A stretch of DNA of 42,980 nt from an uncultured Gammaproteobacteria bacterium (GTDB lineage: Bacteria > Pseudomonadota > Gammaproteobacteria > SZUA-152), in contig CAJVYS010000014.1 of the NCBI GenBank assembly GCA_913009875.1, positions 1 to 42,980 on the forward strand, written 5' to 3'. The stretch's first letter is position 1, and each line of letters begins with the position of its first letter. A program made the translations under genes and the position numbers. Positions 26,207 through 36,694 of this stretch are shown here, piece by piece. The notes under the pieces are model-generated. The model saw nothing but the letters and a program-made list of their open reading frames with translations, had not been told where the DNA came from and ran no database searches.

Positions 26207-27223
26207 TTACTGTTGCGAATGACTGTTGCGAAAGTATTCACACAGGTGCCGCGCGATGGCCTGCGGGCCGGCGCTGTAAGTTACCGTATGGGTCTTGCGC
26301 GCCTGATCCGGCATGCTGCTGATGACGCAGCTTTTCACGTCTTGCGCCCACACGATGCCGCCCTGGCGGGCCACCGCCAGGCAGCCCTCAGCGCCATCGT
26401 CACCCATGCCACTGAAGACGATAGCGCCCACCCGGTTGCCGTAACGCTTGGCCACGGCGGCCATCACATGGTCGATGCTGGGCGAGTAGACCGCATCGGC
26501 GGGCATCGCCGTTAATGCCACATAGCCGTCTTCGGTCAGCTGCAAATGCCGGTCCGCCGGGGAAAGAATCACCTCGCCATGGCGCAGTACATGGCCCAGT
26601 TTGGCCGGCAGCACGCGAAATGCGCTGACCCGGTTGAGCTGTTCTGCCAGCAGCTGCACATGGTTGACGCCGATGTGCTGGGCCAATACGAAGGCGACCG
26701 GCAGATCGGCATCCACCGCGGTAAGGAAATCCCGCACCGCCTGCGGGCCACCCAGCGAGGCGCCCAGTACCCAGACGTTCTCCGCAGCGCCGCAAGGCCG
26801 GGAAACTTCGCGTGGCGGCGCAGCCACATCGGCGAGTGGTGCGGGCTCCTCAGTCACGTTCGGCATGGGCGGCGGCGCGGCCGTGCGCACCATTTCGATC
26901 AGTTTCAGTGCCAGGCGCTCTGCCCACTGGCTGTTGGCGCGACCACCGCCGGGGCTACTGTCGTTGAACATGATTGGCAGCGTGCTGTGCTCCAGCAGGC
27001 CGTCGATGAGTTCGATCTCCGACTCGATTTCCTCGCTTAAGTCCACCAGCAGCACATCCGCCGACAGCTTTTCTACGGCCTGCAGCGAAGCTGCATCCAG
27101 ACCGCCGCTGTGCACCACCCTCAGTCCGGCCGTTTTCAGTAACGCCCGCAGGTGCGTGGCGTGCTCGGTGCTGGCGGCGAGTATCGCGACACGGGCGGGC
27201 AGTGCATCCATCACGGTGACCAT
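26207..27223 (-). CDS. chpB: Chemotaxis methylesterase ChpB (CheB-like), degenerate receiver domain
   Basis: 338 residues. The N-terminal receiver-like domain (about 1-120) reads VAILAASTEHA where a true receiver has an acidic DD pair, though an Asp remains in VLLVDLSE, so phosphorylation is doubtful. A linker (about 120-150) leads to the methylesterase domain with the catalytic Ser in LGASLGGPQAV, His in LAQHIGVNH and Asp in GMGDDGAEG, so the esterase should be active on PilJ glutamyl methyl esters. It is the partner of the methyltransferase PilK. It starts 17 nt after chpA stops. Confidence 0.92.
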   Translation of the reverse strand: MVTVMDALPARVAILAASTEHATHLRALLKTAGLRVVHSGGLDAASLQAVEKLSADVLLVDLSEEIESEIELIDGLLEHSTLPIMFNDSSPGGGRANSQWAERLALKLIEMVRTAAPPPMPNVTEEPAPLADVAAPPREVSRPCGAAENVWVLGASLGGPQAVRDFLTAVDADLPVAFVLAQHIGVNHVQLLAEQLNRVSAFRVLPAKLGHVLRHGEVILSPADRHLQLTEDGYVALTAMPADAVYSPSIDHVMAAVAKRYGNRVGAIVFSGMGDDGAEGCLAVARQGGIVWAQDVKSCVISSMPDQARKTHTVTYSAGPQAIARHLCEYFRNSHSQQ

Positions 27224-27240
27224 TTGTTGTCCGTGGCAGA

Positions 27241-30200
27241 TCAGGCCGTTGCGCCCACCAGCGTGCGGATATTGTCGATCAGTTCGGCCTCCTGATAGGG
27301 CTTGCCCATGTATTCGTTGACGCCGATGTTCATGGCTCGTTGGCGATGTTTCTCGCCGGTGCGAGAGGTAATCATGATGATCGGCACCTGCCGCAGACGC
27401 TCGTCATTGCGCATGGTCGTCGCCAGTTCATAGCCGTCCATGCGCGGCATTTCTACATCCAGCAGCATGATGTCGGGCACCTGCTCCAGCATCACGGTCA
27501 GCGCATCGACACCGTCCTTGGCGGTGATGACATCGAAATCATAACGCGACAACAGGCGCTCCGTGACCTTGCGCACAGTAATGGAATCGTCCACCACCAT
27601 CACGGTCAGACGTTGTTCCTCGATCTGTTCTTCCTCAGCGGCCATTGGCAGCAGTGGCTCGGCCGTGCCGTGCTGCTGGGCCAGGATCGAGCGCACCAGA
27701 TTGCCGACGTCGAGGATCAGTGCCACTTCACCATCGGGTAGAATCGTCGCCCCGGAAAGCACATTCACGGTGCTCAGCTGCGGTCCCACGGACTTGATGA
27801 CGATCTCCTGCCGACCCAGCAGGGCATCCACCTGTAGCGCCACGCGGTGATCACCGCTGCGCAGCAGCAACAGGGGAATGCGCTGCTTGGTCTCCGGCAG
27901 GATCGGCGGCACGCCGGTCAGCACCTTGCCCAGGCTCAGGTACTGGTAACGGTTGCCGGCATAGTCGAAGTGGCTTTCCGCGCCTGTCAACAACGGCTCC
28001 AGCTCGTCGTGGCTGACGCGGATTACGTGTTCCACATTGGGCAACTGAATGGCATAGGTTGCTTCGCTAACCTGCACCATCAGTGCCTGGTTGACCAGCA
28101 CCGTGAGCGGCAGGCGGATCAGGAAACTGGTGCCCTTACTGGGCTCGGTATCGATATGCAGGGTGCCGCCGAGCTGCTTGATTTCGGTATTCACCACATC
28201 CATGCCCACGCCGCGACCGGATATCTGCGTGACTTCCTTGGCGGTGGAAAAACCGGATTCGAGGATGAAGGTCATCAGCTCACGGTCGCTGAGGTCGGCA
28301 TCGGGCAGCAGACGCCCCTTTTCGATGGCTTTTTTGCGCAGGGCGATGATGTCGAGACCACGGCCATCATCGTCCACCTTCAGCACTACTTCAGAGCCCT
28401 GATGGTCGAGATCGATATGGATAGTGCCGGTGGCCGGCTTGCCGGTGGCCTTGCGTTCCGCCAACGGCTCGATGCCGTGATCAACGGCGTTGCGCAGGAT
28501 GTGCTCCAGTGCCGGCACCAAGCGGTTCAGCTGGCTGCGATCCAGCTCACCCTCGGCCCCACTGACTTTTAGCTTCACCTGTTTGTCCGTTTCCACCGCC
28601 GTCTGCCGCACGATGCGGCGCAGGCGCGGTAAAATGCTGGAGAAGGCCACCATGCGAGTGTGCATCAGGCCTTCCTGCAGCTCGCTGGTGATGCGCTGCT
28701 GTTGCAATAGCAGGGTATCGGTATCGCCGGACAGCTCTTCCAGCAGATCCTGAATACTGGTCAGATCGCCGAGACTCTCGACCATGCCGCGTGACAGCTG
28801 CTGCATGGTGGAAAAACGATCCAGTTCCAGCGGGTCGAAGTCCTCGGCATGTCCGTCGCCACTGGTGTCGTGGCGGTACATGATCTGCGTTTCGGTCTCG
28901 ATCTCGAACTTGCGTAGCTGCTCGCGCAAACGACTCACCGTCTGATCCAACTCCGCCAGATTGAAGCGCCAGGCGGTCAGCTGCTGGCCGATTCGGGCGC
29001 TGTAGATATTGATCTCGCCGGAAAAATTCACCAGATCATTGAGCAGGTCGGCACGCACCCGCACCTGCTCCTCAGCGGCCACTGGCGCCGCCTTGTCCGC
29101 GAGTCCCACGTTCTGCAGGTCAAGCGCGGCAATCTCTTCAATCTCGTCTCCGACCAGTGACGCATCGCCAGCGGTTTCCTCACCAGCCGCCTCTATTGAT
29201 ACGGGCTCGGCCACTGCTGGCGTAGGTGCAGACTTCGCCGCCGGCTCTGCCTCACCGCGAATTGCGGCTTCAATCTCTGCCACCAGCTGTGTGGCTGGCG
29301 GCACCGTGTGCAGCTGGTGAGCCAATTCCAGGCCTTCGCTGAGCCAGTCGTGACAGCTCTGCAGAAGGGCCGGAAAACGTGCCTCGGGGGCGATCAGGCC
29401 ATCGGCCATGCGCTCCAACAGGGACTCGACCACGTGGGCCAGATCACCGATGGCGGTCACATTGGCCATGCGCGCCCCCCCCTTGAGGGTGTGCAGGGCG
29501 CGCTGCAGCTCGGCCACATGTTCGAGGCTTTGGTAGTCCTGGCTCCACTGATCGAGGATTTTCTCCACGGCTTCCTGAATTTCCTCCGCCTCTTCGAGGA
29601 AAATCTCCAGCAGCTCTGTATCGTAATCCGTGTCAACCGTTGCGGCTGCCTCCACGACCGATGCCGCGGTGAACATGGGCGCCAGCTCGATCTGTTCTTC
29701 TTCATGGGCTTTGGCATCGGCCTCGACCGGCCCTGTCTCAGGCTCGTTGATATCGGTCTGTGGCACAGCCTTCCCGGCGAATTCACCTTCTGACTCAGCA
29801 GGTTCCGCTTCCGCCGGCCACTCGGCCAGATGCGCCAGACATTCGTCAGCCGGTGCCAGCTCCTCACCGCGGCGCACCTGCTCGACTGCCTGTTGCAGCC
29901 AGTCGAGGCAATCCTGGATCAGTGGCGGTAAATCTGCATCGGCTTCACGGCGGGCTTCGGTAATCCCTTCCAGCAACGCCTCCATTTCATGGGTAAGATC
30001 GCCGATGGGCTGGATGTTCGCCAGCCATGCACTGCCCTTGAGCGTATGCAGGGCACGCTGCAGTTCGTGTAGCAGTTCGGGGTTGTTCAGGTCGGAAGGC
30101 CAGCGTTGCAGCAGTTCATCGCTTGCCGTGAGGATTTCAGCGGCCTCATCAAGGAACACCTCCAGCAGCTCCTGATCCTCTTCAGACGGCTCCATAGCCG

Positions 30201-33200
30201 GTGGCGTTGCCGCCTGTATGGGCTCTGCGGCCACCACCGGTTCGGCCTCCGCGACAGGCATTGCCAGCGCCTGCTCGTGCATCTGCGCAATGCGTGCCAG
30301 CAGCTCGGTGTTATCCTGTTGCGGGGGATTGGGCAGATCGAAAACGCTCAGCGCATCGGCCAGCCTGTCGGTGAATTCCTCCAGTGCCGCGAGGCCGGCA
30401 TGATCGAAGGGAATGTCCCGCTCCAGCAGGGTACGGACACAGCGATCCATGGGCTCGCTGAGCATGGCGATGGAAGGCACATTGGCCATTCGTGCGCTGC
30501 CGTGCAGGGTATGCAGGACGCGATGCAAGCCCTCGGTCACCGGGAAGGGACCGACGGCGCTGTGATCGGTGATGAATTCCCGCAGGGCCTCAAGGTGGGT
30601 TTCCGCTTCCTTGCGGAAGACGTCGGCCAGCACCGGATCGAAGGCCGGCTCTTGCTCGGTCTGCGGGGGTTCGGGTGTGGCCTCGAACGCTTCCGTTTCG
30701 TCGACGGAAATTTCCACGCTGCCGATATCGAAGGTGGCTTCAGGCTCGGCGAAAGGCTCCCTCGTAAAGGCGCTTTCTTCGACTGCGGTGGGTTCTTCTA
30801 ATTCGTGAGATGCTGCCTCCAATGCTTCTGTGAAGGGCTCTAGATCCGCTGAAGGCTCTAGATCCGCCGCTGGCTCCATTCCCACCAGCAGCTCGTCATC
30901 AATCTCTGCCGCTTCCTCGCGGGCGGTAAGCCCTTCGTCTTCTGCGGGCTCTTCAGTGGCCAAAGGCTCTTCGCCGACCGAGGATTTCTCGAGAGAGGGT
31001 TCGCCTGCCGCCAACGACGTTGACAGATCTTCGGGAGGTTCCTCTGTGACTTCGGGCTCAAGCGCCGCTTCAGGTTCGGCGGCTGTCTCGTCGGAGACGG
31101 CGCTCACCTCTGTCACCGGGGCCTCAGCGGCCGCGTCCGGCAGATCGGCCAGAGACACTTCGCCACCCTCGGCCAGGGTGTTGGCCAGCGCCATCATGTG
31201 CTTCACCGGTGGGCGCTGTTCGGCCTCTCCCTTGAGATGGGCCAGCAGGCCCTGCAGCACAGGCTCTGACAGTTCCAGCAGCCGGAACAGGGCAGGTGTA
31301 GGCTCGAGCTTGCCTTCCTTCACCCGGTTGAGCATGCCTTCAAAGGCCCAGGCATATTCGCCGGTCACCATCGCGCCGGCAAGACGGCCACTGCCTTTCA
31401 GGGTGTGATAGGAGCGTCGCAGGGTTTCCAGGGGCTTGTGGTCTTCGGGGTCTGCCCGCCAAGCGTGCAGACAGTCGGTCATGGTGCCCAGTACCTCGTC
31501 CGCTTCTTCGAGGAAGATTTCGAGGATCTCTTCGTCGACGTCCGCTTCGAAGTCGGCAGCGAATTCCTCATCGGTGCCTTCGAGTTCAGTTGCCGTGGGC
31601 GTCTCGTCGACGGCGCTTTCCGCAATTGTTTCTGTTGCTGCTGTGTCATCGCTGACGACATCGAGATCCGCCGTTTCGGCGGGTTTGGCTTCAACATCCT
31701 GCCGTAGGGGTTGTTCGCTCTCGGCCCCGCTGCCTTCGCTCAGACCGACGTCGAACTGGGCATCGAGATCAAGGAACGTGGCATGTGCCTCGCCGTCAGT
31801 GTCGGGCTTTCCCGGCATGACGACATCGGCCCCCTGCGTCGAGGACAGGGGATAGCCCAGTTCTTCGACGCTGAGTTCAGCCACCGCAAGGATGGTTTCC
31901 GGGTGGGCGCGGGCCTCTTCAATGGCCTCAAGGTAGTATTCGATGCTGGTGATGACGTCGGCCAAGGCGTCCAGCGCAATGGAGTCCGGCACCTGCTGCC
32001 GCCCCAGCACGTCGTCACGCACGTATTTGACGGCCGAGTCCAACAGCTCGGCGGCCCGCTGAAAGTTCAGTACGGCCAGGGCGCCCTTGACCTGCGCCAG
32101 CTTGGCCGGCACGTCTTCGATGGGCCCAAAAGAACTGCTGTCCACGGCGAAGGTGTTGAGGCCTTCCTTGATATCGGTGAGCAGCTCGCGGGATTCGTTG
32201 ATTACCAGATTGACGATCTGCGCCTGTTCGCCAGCCGGCATCAGCACCGGCGACTCCTCTTCGTCAGCCAGGCCGGAACCCGGTGCATCCGCTACTTCGT
32301 GACCAGCGGGCGTGGTATCGGGGTTTTCCAGCGAGGCCTCGACATAGAGCAGCGCACTGGCCATGTCCATCAACAGATTGTCGTCGGGGGTCTCGTCGGC
32401 CTCGACAAAGGCATCGATGTGTCCGGCCTGCTGCTGAATGACCCTGCGCAGTTTTCCCAGTCCCAGCATCGCCAGGGTATCGGCAATGCGACGCAGGCTG
32501 TCGCCCAGAGGCATCAGCGTGGCGACGTCACGCTCGCTGTTGCGAACGAAGATATCCAGCTGATCCTTGACCGCCAGCAGGTCTTCCTTGATCACCGCCG
32601 AGACGCTGTCCATGAGGTCGGCGCTTGATCCCTTGAGGTTGTCCATTGCCTCTTCCAGCGCGCCACTGTAGGGCAATAGCTGCTCAAGTTGGAAGGCCTG
32701 TTTCAGGCCGCTGACACGCGGGCCGCTGGACTGGGCCGTGCCGGCATAATAGAGGCAGTTCTTCAGCAGTTCGGTGGGCGGGGCGTGCTCAAACACGGCC
32801 TCGCCATCGCTGATCAGTCGCTTGATCTCCTGGTCGACGTGGCCCATGAGCAATTTGACCGAGGTGCCGGTTTCCAGTCCGCCGTCGATCAATGCTTCGA
32901 CCACACCGCCGGCAACCCACCACAGGCGGCGGGCGGCATCGGTCTGCGAGGCATTTTGCAGCTCGCGCAATACGGCGGTGAGTTTTTTCAGGCTGCCGAT
33001 GGCATCCCGATCACGGTACCAGCCGAGCAGGGAGACCTGGAATAGCGGGCGCAGTTTGCGTGCGTAGGCCTGGATGTCCGGGTAGGTTTTGCCCGGCGGC
33101 AGCTGGGGCTGTGGCGGGGCGACGCTGAGATTCGGTGCGAAGAAGGCATTTTCGCTGAGCAGATTTTCGCCGCGCGCGGCGCGCAGATCGTTGAGCAGGG

Positions 33201-33555
33201 GCAGCAACACCACCGGCATGTCCATTTGCCCGTGCTCCAGCCCTTCGAGGTAGGACGGCAGCTGCAGGATGGCGCGCATCAGTACGTCGTAGGCATCCTC
33301 TTTCTGGCCAATCTCACCAGTGAGCAGGGCATTGACGACCTTTTCCATCTCTTCGGCCAGCAGCGCGCCGCCGTAGATCTCCACCATCTGCAGGGTGCCA
33401 TAGATCTGGTGCAGATAGGTGGCGCAGAAACGCATCTGGGTGGCATCACCCGGGTTTTCGACGAAGGTTTCCAGGGCTTGGCGCGTCTGGTTCAGGCTTT
33501 CCTGAATTTCGTCCTTGACCCATTTCAGGGTGGTGTAATCGAGTTCCTCGCCCAT
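27241..33555 (-). CDS. chpA: Hybrid histidine kinase ChpA of the Pil-Chp system (2104 aa)
   Basis: A giant CheA-type kinase. I chose the ATG at 33555 (MGEELDYTTLKWVKDEIQ), which aligns with known ChpA N-termini; an in-frame ATG at 33612 lies inside pilK. The N-terminal half has degenerate Hpt-like units (YLHQIYGTLQMVE near residue 45). Four clear Hpt motifs follow: YHTLKGSGRLAG (about 716), LHTLHGSARMAN (about 1015), LHTLKGSAWLAN (about 1170) and LHTLKGGARMAN (about 1353), joined by Glu/Ala/Pro-rich linkers. Next come dimerisation and kinase domains (ILRNAVDHGIE about 1690, SGRGVGMDVV about 1780), a CheW-like domain and a C-terminal receiver with Asp in LLDVEMPRMDG (about 2030). It phosphorylates PilG and PilH. 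Confidence 0.95.
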   Translation of the reverse strand: MGEELDYTTLKWVKDEIQESLNQTRQALETFVENPGDATQMRFCATYLHQIYGTLQMVEIYGGALLAEEMEKVVNALLTGEIGQKEDAYDVLMRAILQLPSYLEGLEHGQMDMPVVLLPLLNDLRAARGENLLSENAFFAPNLSVAPPQPQLPPGKTYPDIQAYARKLRPLFQVSLLGWYRDRDAIGSLKKLTAVLRELQNASQTDAARRLWWVAGGVVEALIDGGLETGTSVKLLMGHVDQEIKRLISDGEAVFEHAPPTELLKNCLYYAGTAQSSGPRVSGLKQAFQLEQLLPYSGALEEAMDNLKGSSADLMDSVSAVIKEDLLAVKDQLDIFVRNSERDVATLMPLGDSLRRIADTLAMLGLGKLRRVIQQQAGHIDAFVEADETPDDNLLMDMASALLYVEASLENPDTTPAGHEVADAPGSGLADEEESPVLMPAGEQAQIVNLVINESRELLTDIKEGLNTFAVDSSSFGPIEDVPAKLAQVKGALAVLNFQRAAELLDSAVKYVRDDVLGRQQVPDSIALDALADVITSIEYYLEAIEEARAHPETILAVAELSVEELGYPLSSTQGADVVMPGKPDTDGEAHATFLDLDAQFDVGLSEGSGAESEQPLRQDVEAKPAETADLDVVSDDTAATETIAESAVDETPTATELEGTDEEFAADFEADVDEEILEIFLEEADEVLGTMTDCLHAWRADPEDHKPLETLRRSYHTLKGSGRLAGAMVTGEYAWAFEGMLNRVKEGKLEPTPALFRLLELSEPVLQGLLAHLKGEAEQRPPVKHMMALANTLAEGGEVSLADLPDAAAEAPVTEVSAVSDETAAEPEAALEPEVTEEPPEDLSTSLAAGEPSLEKSSVGEEPLATEEPAEDEGLTAREEAAEIDDELLVGMEPAADLEPSADLEPFTEALEAASHELEEPTAVEESAFTREPFAEPEATFDIGSVEISVDETEAFEATPEPPQTEQEPAFDPVLADVFRKEAETHLEALREFITDHSAVGPFPVTEGLHRVLHTLHGSARMANVPSIAMLSEPMDRCVRTLLERDIPFDHAGLAALEEFTDRLADALSVFDLPNPPQQDNTELLARIAQMHEQALAMPVAEAEPVVAAEPIQAATPPAMEPSEEDQELLEVFLDEAAEILTASDELLQRWPSDLNNPELLHELQRALHTLKGSAWLANIQPIGDLTHEMEALLEGITEARREADADLPPLIQDCLDWLQQAVEQVRRGEELAPADECLAHLAEWPAEAEPAESEGEFAGKAVPQTDINEPETGPVEADAKAHEEEQIELAPMFTAASVVEAAATVDTDYDTELLEIFLEEAEEIQEAVEKILDQWSQDYQSLEHVAELQRALHTLKGGARMANVTAIGDLAHVVESLLERMADGLIAPEARFPALLQSCHDWLSEGLELAHQLHTVPPATQLVAEIEAAIRGEAEPAAKSAPTPAVAEPVSIEAAGEETAGDASLVGDEIEEIAALDLQNVGLADKAAPVAAEEQVRVRADLLNDLVNFSGEINIYSARIGQQLTAWRFNLAELDQTVSRLREQLRKFEIETETQIMYRHDTSGDGHAEDFDPLELDRFSTMQQLSRGMVESLGDLTSIQDLLEELSGDTDTLLLQQQRITSELQEGLMHTRMVAFSSILPRLRRIVRQTAVETDKQVKLKVSGAEGELDRSQLNRLVPALEHILRNAVDHGIEPLAERKATGKPATGTIHIDLDHQGSEVVLKVDDDGRGLDIIALRKKAIEKGRLLPDADLSDRELMTFILESGFSTAKEVTQISGRGVGMDVVNTEIKQLGGTLHIDTEPSKGTSFLIRLPLTVLVNQALMVQVSEATYAIQLPNVEHVIRVSHDELEPLLTGAESHFDYAGNRYQYLSLGKVLTGVPPILPETKQRIPLLLLRSGDHRVALQVDALLGRQEIVIKSVGPQLSTVNVLSGATILPDGEVALILDVGNLVRSILAQQHGTAEPLLPMAAEEEQIEEQRLTVMVVDDSITVRKVTERLLSRYDFDVITAKDGVDALTVMLEQVPDIMLLDVEMPRMDGYELATTMRNDERLRQVPIIMITSRTGEKHRQRAMNIGVNEYMGKPYQEAELIDNIRTLVGATA

Positions 33556-33580
33556 GTCTTTCTGCGCGCCTTTTCCAATG

Positions 33581-34477
33581 CTATTGGTGTTGGAATGCCA
33601 GCGTATTGGCATAGGGAAAACGTTTCATGTGCGGGTGCTTCCAGTTGAGAAGCTCCCCCACACCCAGAATCAGCATGCCATCGGGCAGCAAATGATCGGC
33701 CAGGGTATTGGCAATCTGTATGCGCTGCTCGCGGTCGAAGTAGATCAGCAGGTTCAGGCACAGAATGATGTTCATCTTGCCTATCGGCGCGTCGTCCACC
33801 TGCAGAATGTTCAGGTGGTTGAAGCAGATCCGCTTACGCAGCTCTTCGCTGACTTGAAACCGGCCGGTGTCGGTTTCGGTAAAATAATTTCTCAGCCATC
33901 GCGGTTCGATCTCACGCACCTTCTGGTGGCTGTACGAGCCCATACGCCCAGTGGCCAGCGCCGCTCGGCTGATGTCGCTCGCCATCATGCCCAGAAAATA
34001 GGGCGCATCCAGTTGGCGCATGCGATCATCGATGGCCATTGCCACGCTGTAAGGTTCTTCGCCGGTGGAGCAACCCACGCTCCAGACATCGATGCTCAGG
34101 GGCTCTGTCGGACAATCCGCCGAATCCGCGGGCAGGCAATGCTGGATGATCAGTGCCAGCACGCTCTCGTGGCGTAGAAAGCGGGTCTCGTGCACCGTGA
34201 GGTGGTGTACCAGATGCCCCCATTCCACCATCCCTTCGCGGCCGGAGGTCACATAGTCGTAATAAGTCTGAAAGTCCGCGATACCCAGCTCACGCATGCG
34301 CATACCCAGATTGGTCACCAGGAAGGACATGCGATTGTCCGGCAGGCGCATGCCCGTGCGCTGCTTCAGCAGCGCCGCCCATTGTTCGAACTGCCCCGGC
34401 TCCATTTCCGGCAGCGGCTTGATGAACTGTTCATCAAGGCCGGGAAGTCGCTCCACAGTGGCTTTCATTGGCAGCAT
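33581..34477 (-). CDS. pilK: Chemotaxis protein methyltransferase PilK (CheR-like)
   Basis: 298 residues. An N-terminal helical domain (PGQFEQWAALLKQRTGMRL) precedes the SAM-binding methyltransferase fold with the CheR signatures HHLTVHETRFLRH, VWSVGCSTGEEPYSVAM and NIILCLNLLIYFD. It methylates the receptor PilJ, opposing ChpB. The ATG at 34477 is preceded by GATGGG, which forms part of the right arm of the conserved hairpin 34483-34512; a second ATG at 34468 is possible. chpA follows 25 nt after its stop. Confidence 0.92.
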   Translation of the reverse strand: MLPMKATVERLPGLDEQFIKPLPEMEPGQFEQWAALLKQRTGMRLPDNRMSFLVTNLGMRMRELGIADFQTYYDYVTSGREGMVEWGHLVHHLTVHETRFLRHESVLALIIQHCLPADSADCPTEPLSIDVWSVGCSTGEEPYSVAMAIDDRMRQLDAPYFLGMMASDISRAALATGRMGSYSHQKVREIEPRWLRNYFTETDTGRFQVSEELRKRICFNHLNILQVDDAPIGKMNIILCLNLLIYFDREQRIQIANTLADHLLPDGMLILGVGELLNWKHPHMKRFPYANTLAFQHQ

Positions 34478-34482
34478 TTCAA

Positions 34483-34512
34483 TGGCCCATCAATATTAAC
34501 TTGATGGACCAC
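34483..34512. repeat. Conserved-arm hairpin upstream of pilK (copy 2)
   Basis: On the minus (pilK) strand GTGGTCCATCAA, a 7-nt loop, then TTGATGGGCCA; the arms match the spoT-upstream copy (16832-16862) almost exactly while the loops differ. The right arm contains GATGGG, the only ribosome-binding-like sequence near the pilK start 6-9 nt away, so folding could hide it. Confidence 0.6.
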
Positions 34513-34561
34513 ATCGCTCCCGGGCAGTGACAGATTCACGGCACATGGATCGGCCACTGAC

Positions 34562-36586
34562 TTATTCCGGCAGCTTGAAGCCGGCAACGGACTTGCGCAG
34601 CTCGTTGGAGAGATCCGCCAGATTGCCGATTGAGGCGGAGGTCTCGTTGGTGCCGGCCGAGGTCTGTGTGGTGACCTCCTGGATCACGTTCATGCTTTCG
34701 GAAATACTCGAAGCGGCGATGGCCTGCTGTCTTGCCGACTCGGAAATGGACTGCGTGAGCTCCGCCAGTTCCTTCGATACCGTTTCGATCTCGCCCAGTG
34801 CCTCACCTGCATTGACGGCCAGATTGGCACCTTCCACCACCTGGGTGGTGGACTGCTCCATGGAGGCCACGGCCTCGTTGGTGTCGGACTGGATGGTCTT
34901 CACCAGCGCCTCGATCTGGCGGGTGGCGTCAGTGGATTTTTCCGCCAGTCGCTGTACTTCGTCCGCAACCACCGCGAAACCACGGCCCGATTCACCGGCC
35001 ATGGCGGCCTGGATGGCGGCATTCAGGGCCAGGATGTTGGTCTGGTCGGCAATGTCATTGATCAACTCCACCATGTCGCCGATTTCCTGCGAGCTTTCAC
35101 CCAGTCGCTTGATGCGCTTGGAGGTTTCCTGAATCTGCTCGCGGATGGTGTCCATGCCACGAATGGTGTCCTGTGCCGCGGTGGCGCCCTTCTTGGCGAT
35201 ATCCAGCGAGATGCCGGCCACATCGGAGGAGGCATTGGCATTACTGGACACGGTATCGATGGAAATGGCCATCTGGTTGATGGCCGCCGAGGCGGCGGTG
35301 ATCTGCTCGGCCTGGTGGTCACTGGCCTCGGCCAAGTGCATGGCGGTGGCCTGCGTTTCCTGTGCCGCCGAGGACACCTGCACGGTGGTCTCGTTAATGG
35401 TGGAGACCAGTCGGCGCAGTTGGTCGATGGTGTAGTTGATCGCGTCGGCGATGGCGCCGGTAATGTCTTCCGTCACCGTCGCCTGGGCGGTGAGGTCACC
35501 GTTGGCCAGATCACCGATTTCATCCAGCAGACGCATGATGGCGTCCTGGTTGCGGCGATTCTGTGCCGCCGTTTCGGCCAGGCGATTACGGGTATCCCTC
35601 ACGATCTTGAAGCCAAGGACGATCAGCAGTAACAGGGCGACGGCACCCATCAGGCTGCCGGTGGTGGCGTTGATGGCACGGGTATCACCCAGCGAGGTGT
35701 AGGCCTGCATCAGATCCGTGGTGCGGGCCAGCAGGATTTCACTCTGCTCGACCAGGGTGTTGGAGGCCTGCTGGGCCTCGAACAGGGTGGGTGTCTGTTC
35801 CAGAATACGGCCCACCAGTTCATGCACCGTCTCAAATGAGTCGGCCACCTCGGCCAGCTTGTCGCGGGCGTCCGGGTCACGCACGCGTTTGATGTTCATC
35901 TTGCGATTGCCGTTCAGCATGGCATCCAGCACGCGGCCGAAGAGGGCGGCATCGCGGCCGAAACGCTCCGCCGAGGCCGCCGCATCCTCACCACCGGCGA
36001 GGATGCGGTTGGCGTTAACGGCGATACGCGGCACCAGCATCAGCTGGCGGCTGGCGATGTAGACCTGACTGGCGCTGGCGCCCGACTCGATCATGGTGCT
36101 GACCACCTCATCCGACAGGGCCAGCAGGCTGGGCATGGTGTCGTTGATGGCGCCGACGAACTCGCTCAGCATGCGGATGGTGCCCTCGGCCTTCAGAATC
36201 ACGTCGGCATTACTGCCGATGGTCGTCCACAGGGATTCCACCGCGGCCAGACTGTCTTCAACGGCTGCCGGGCTGGGAGGCAGGCCGGTTTGTGGATTGC
36301 CGTTGCGCAAAATCTGCAGATTATCGGCGAAGTCTTCACGATTCTGCCGCAGCAGCGTAAAGGCGGCCACGTTGGTGGCGCTGGCCGACTCCACGGCGTT
36401 CTTTACGATACTCTGCGAGAGTACACGCTCCTCGCCTGACAGACTGATGTATTCCTTGTCGTAGGTCACCTGTCTTTCGACGTAGATGAAAGAGGCCACC
36501 GCCGCCAGAAAGAATATCAACAGCAGGATGCCGATACTCATCAACCCCCTGTCAAAGGCGAATTTGGTGTTGGATGCTTGTCTCAT
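34562..36586 (-). CDS. pilJ: Methyl-accepting receptor PilJ
   Basis: 674 residues. TM1 is at about 16-34 ([20 protein letters not shown]), a long periplasmic helical domain (about 35-310) has two PilJ-type repeats ([39 protein letters not shown]), TM2 is near 313-332 ([18 protein letters not shown]), then a HAMP-like region and the signalling domain with the conserved hairpin tip ([51 protein letters not shown], given here as a region of about residues 505-555). It reports surface or pilin-linked signals to ChpA through PilI and ChpC. The C-terminus (AGFKLPE) is complete. Confidence 0.95.
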   Translation of the reverse strand: MRQASNTKFAFDRGLMSIGILLLIFFLAAVASFIYVERQVTYDKEYISLSGEERVLSQSIVKNAVESASATNVAAFTLLRQNREDFADNLQILRNGNPQTGLPPSPAAVEDSLAAVESLWTTIGSNADVILKAEGTIRMLSEFVGAINDTMPSLLALSDEVVSTMIESGASASQVYIASRQLMLVPRIAVNANRILAGGEDAAASAERFGRDAALFGRVLDAMLNGNRKMNIKRVRDPDARDKLAEVADSFETVHELVGRILEQTPTLFEAQQASNTLVEQSEILLARTTDLMQAYTSLGDTRAINATTGSLMGAVALLLLIVLGFKIVRDTRNRLAETAAQNRRNQDAIMRLLDEIGDLANGDLTAQATVTEDITGAIADAINYTIDQLRRLVSTINETTVQVSSAAQETQATAMHLAEASDHQAEQITAASAAINQMAISIDTVSSNANASSDVAGISLDIAKKGATAAQDTIRGMDTIREQIQETSKRIKRLGESSQEIGDMVELINDIADQTNILALNAAIQAAMAGESGRGFAVVADEVQRLAEKSTDATRQIEALVKTIQSDTNEAVASMEQSTTQVVEGANLAVNAGEALGEIETVSKELAELTQSISESARQQAIAASSISESMNVIQEVTTQTSAGTNETSASIGNLADLSNELRKSVAGFKLPE

Positions 36587-36694
36587 GGGTTTCGGCTCCT
36601 AGCCCTTGATAGTTTTTGTTTGCATCAGGTCCGCCGGATCACGGCAGTACCCAGGTGATAGCACTGGTTTGTATTGTTCGGCACCGGCACAACC

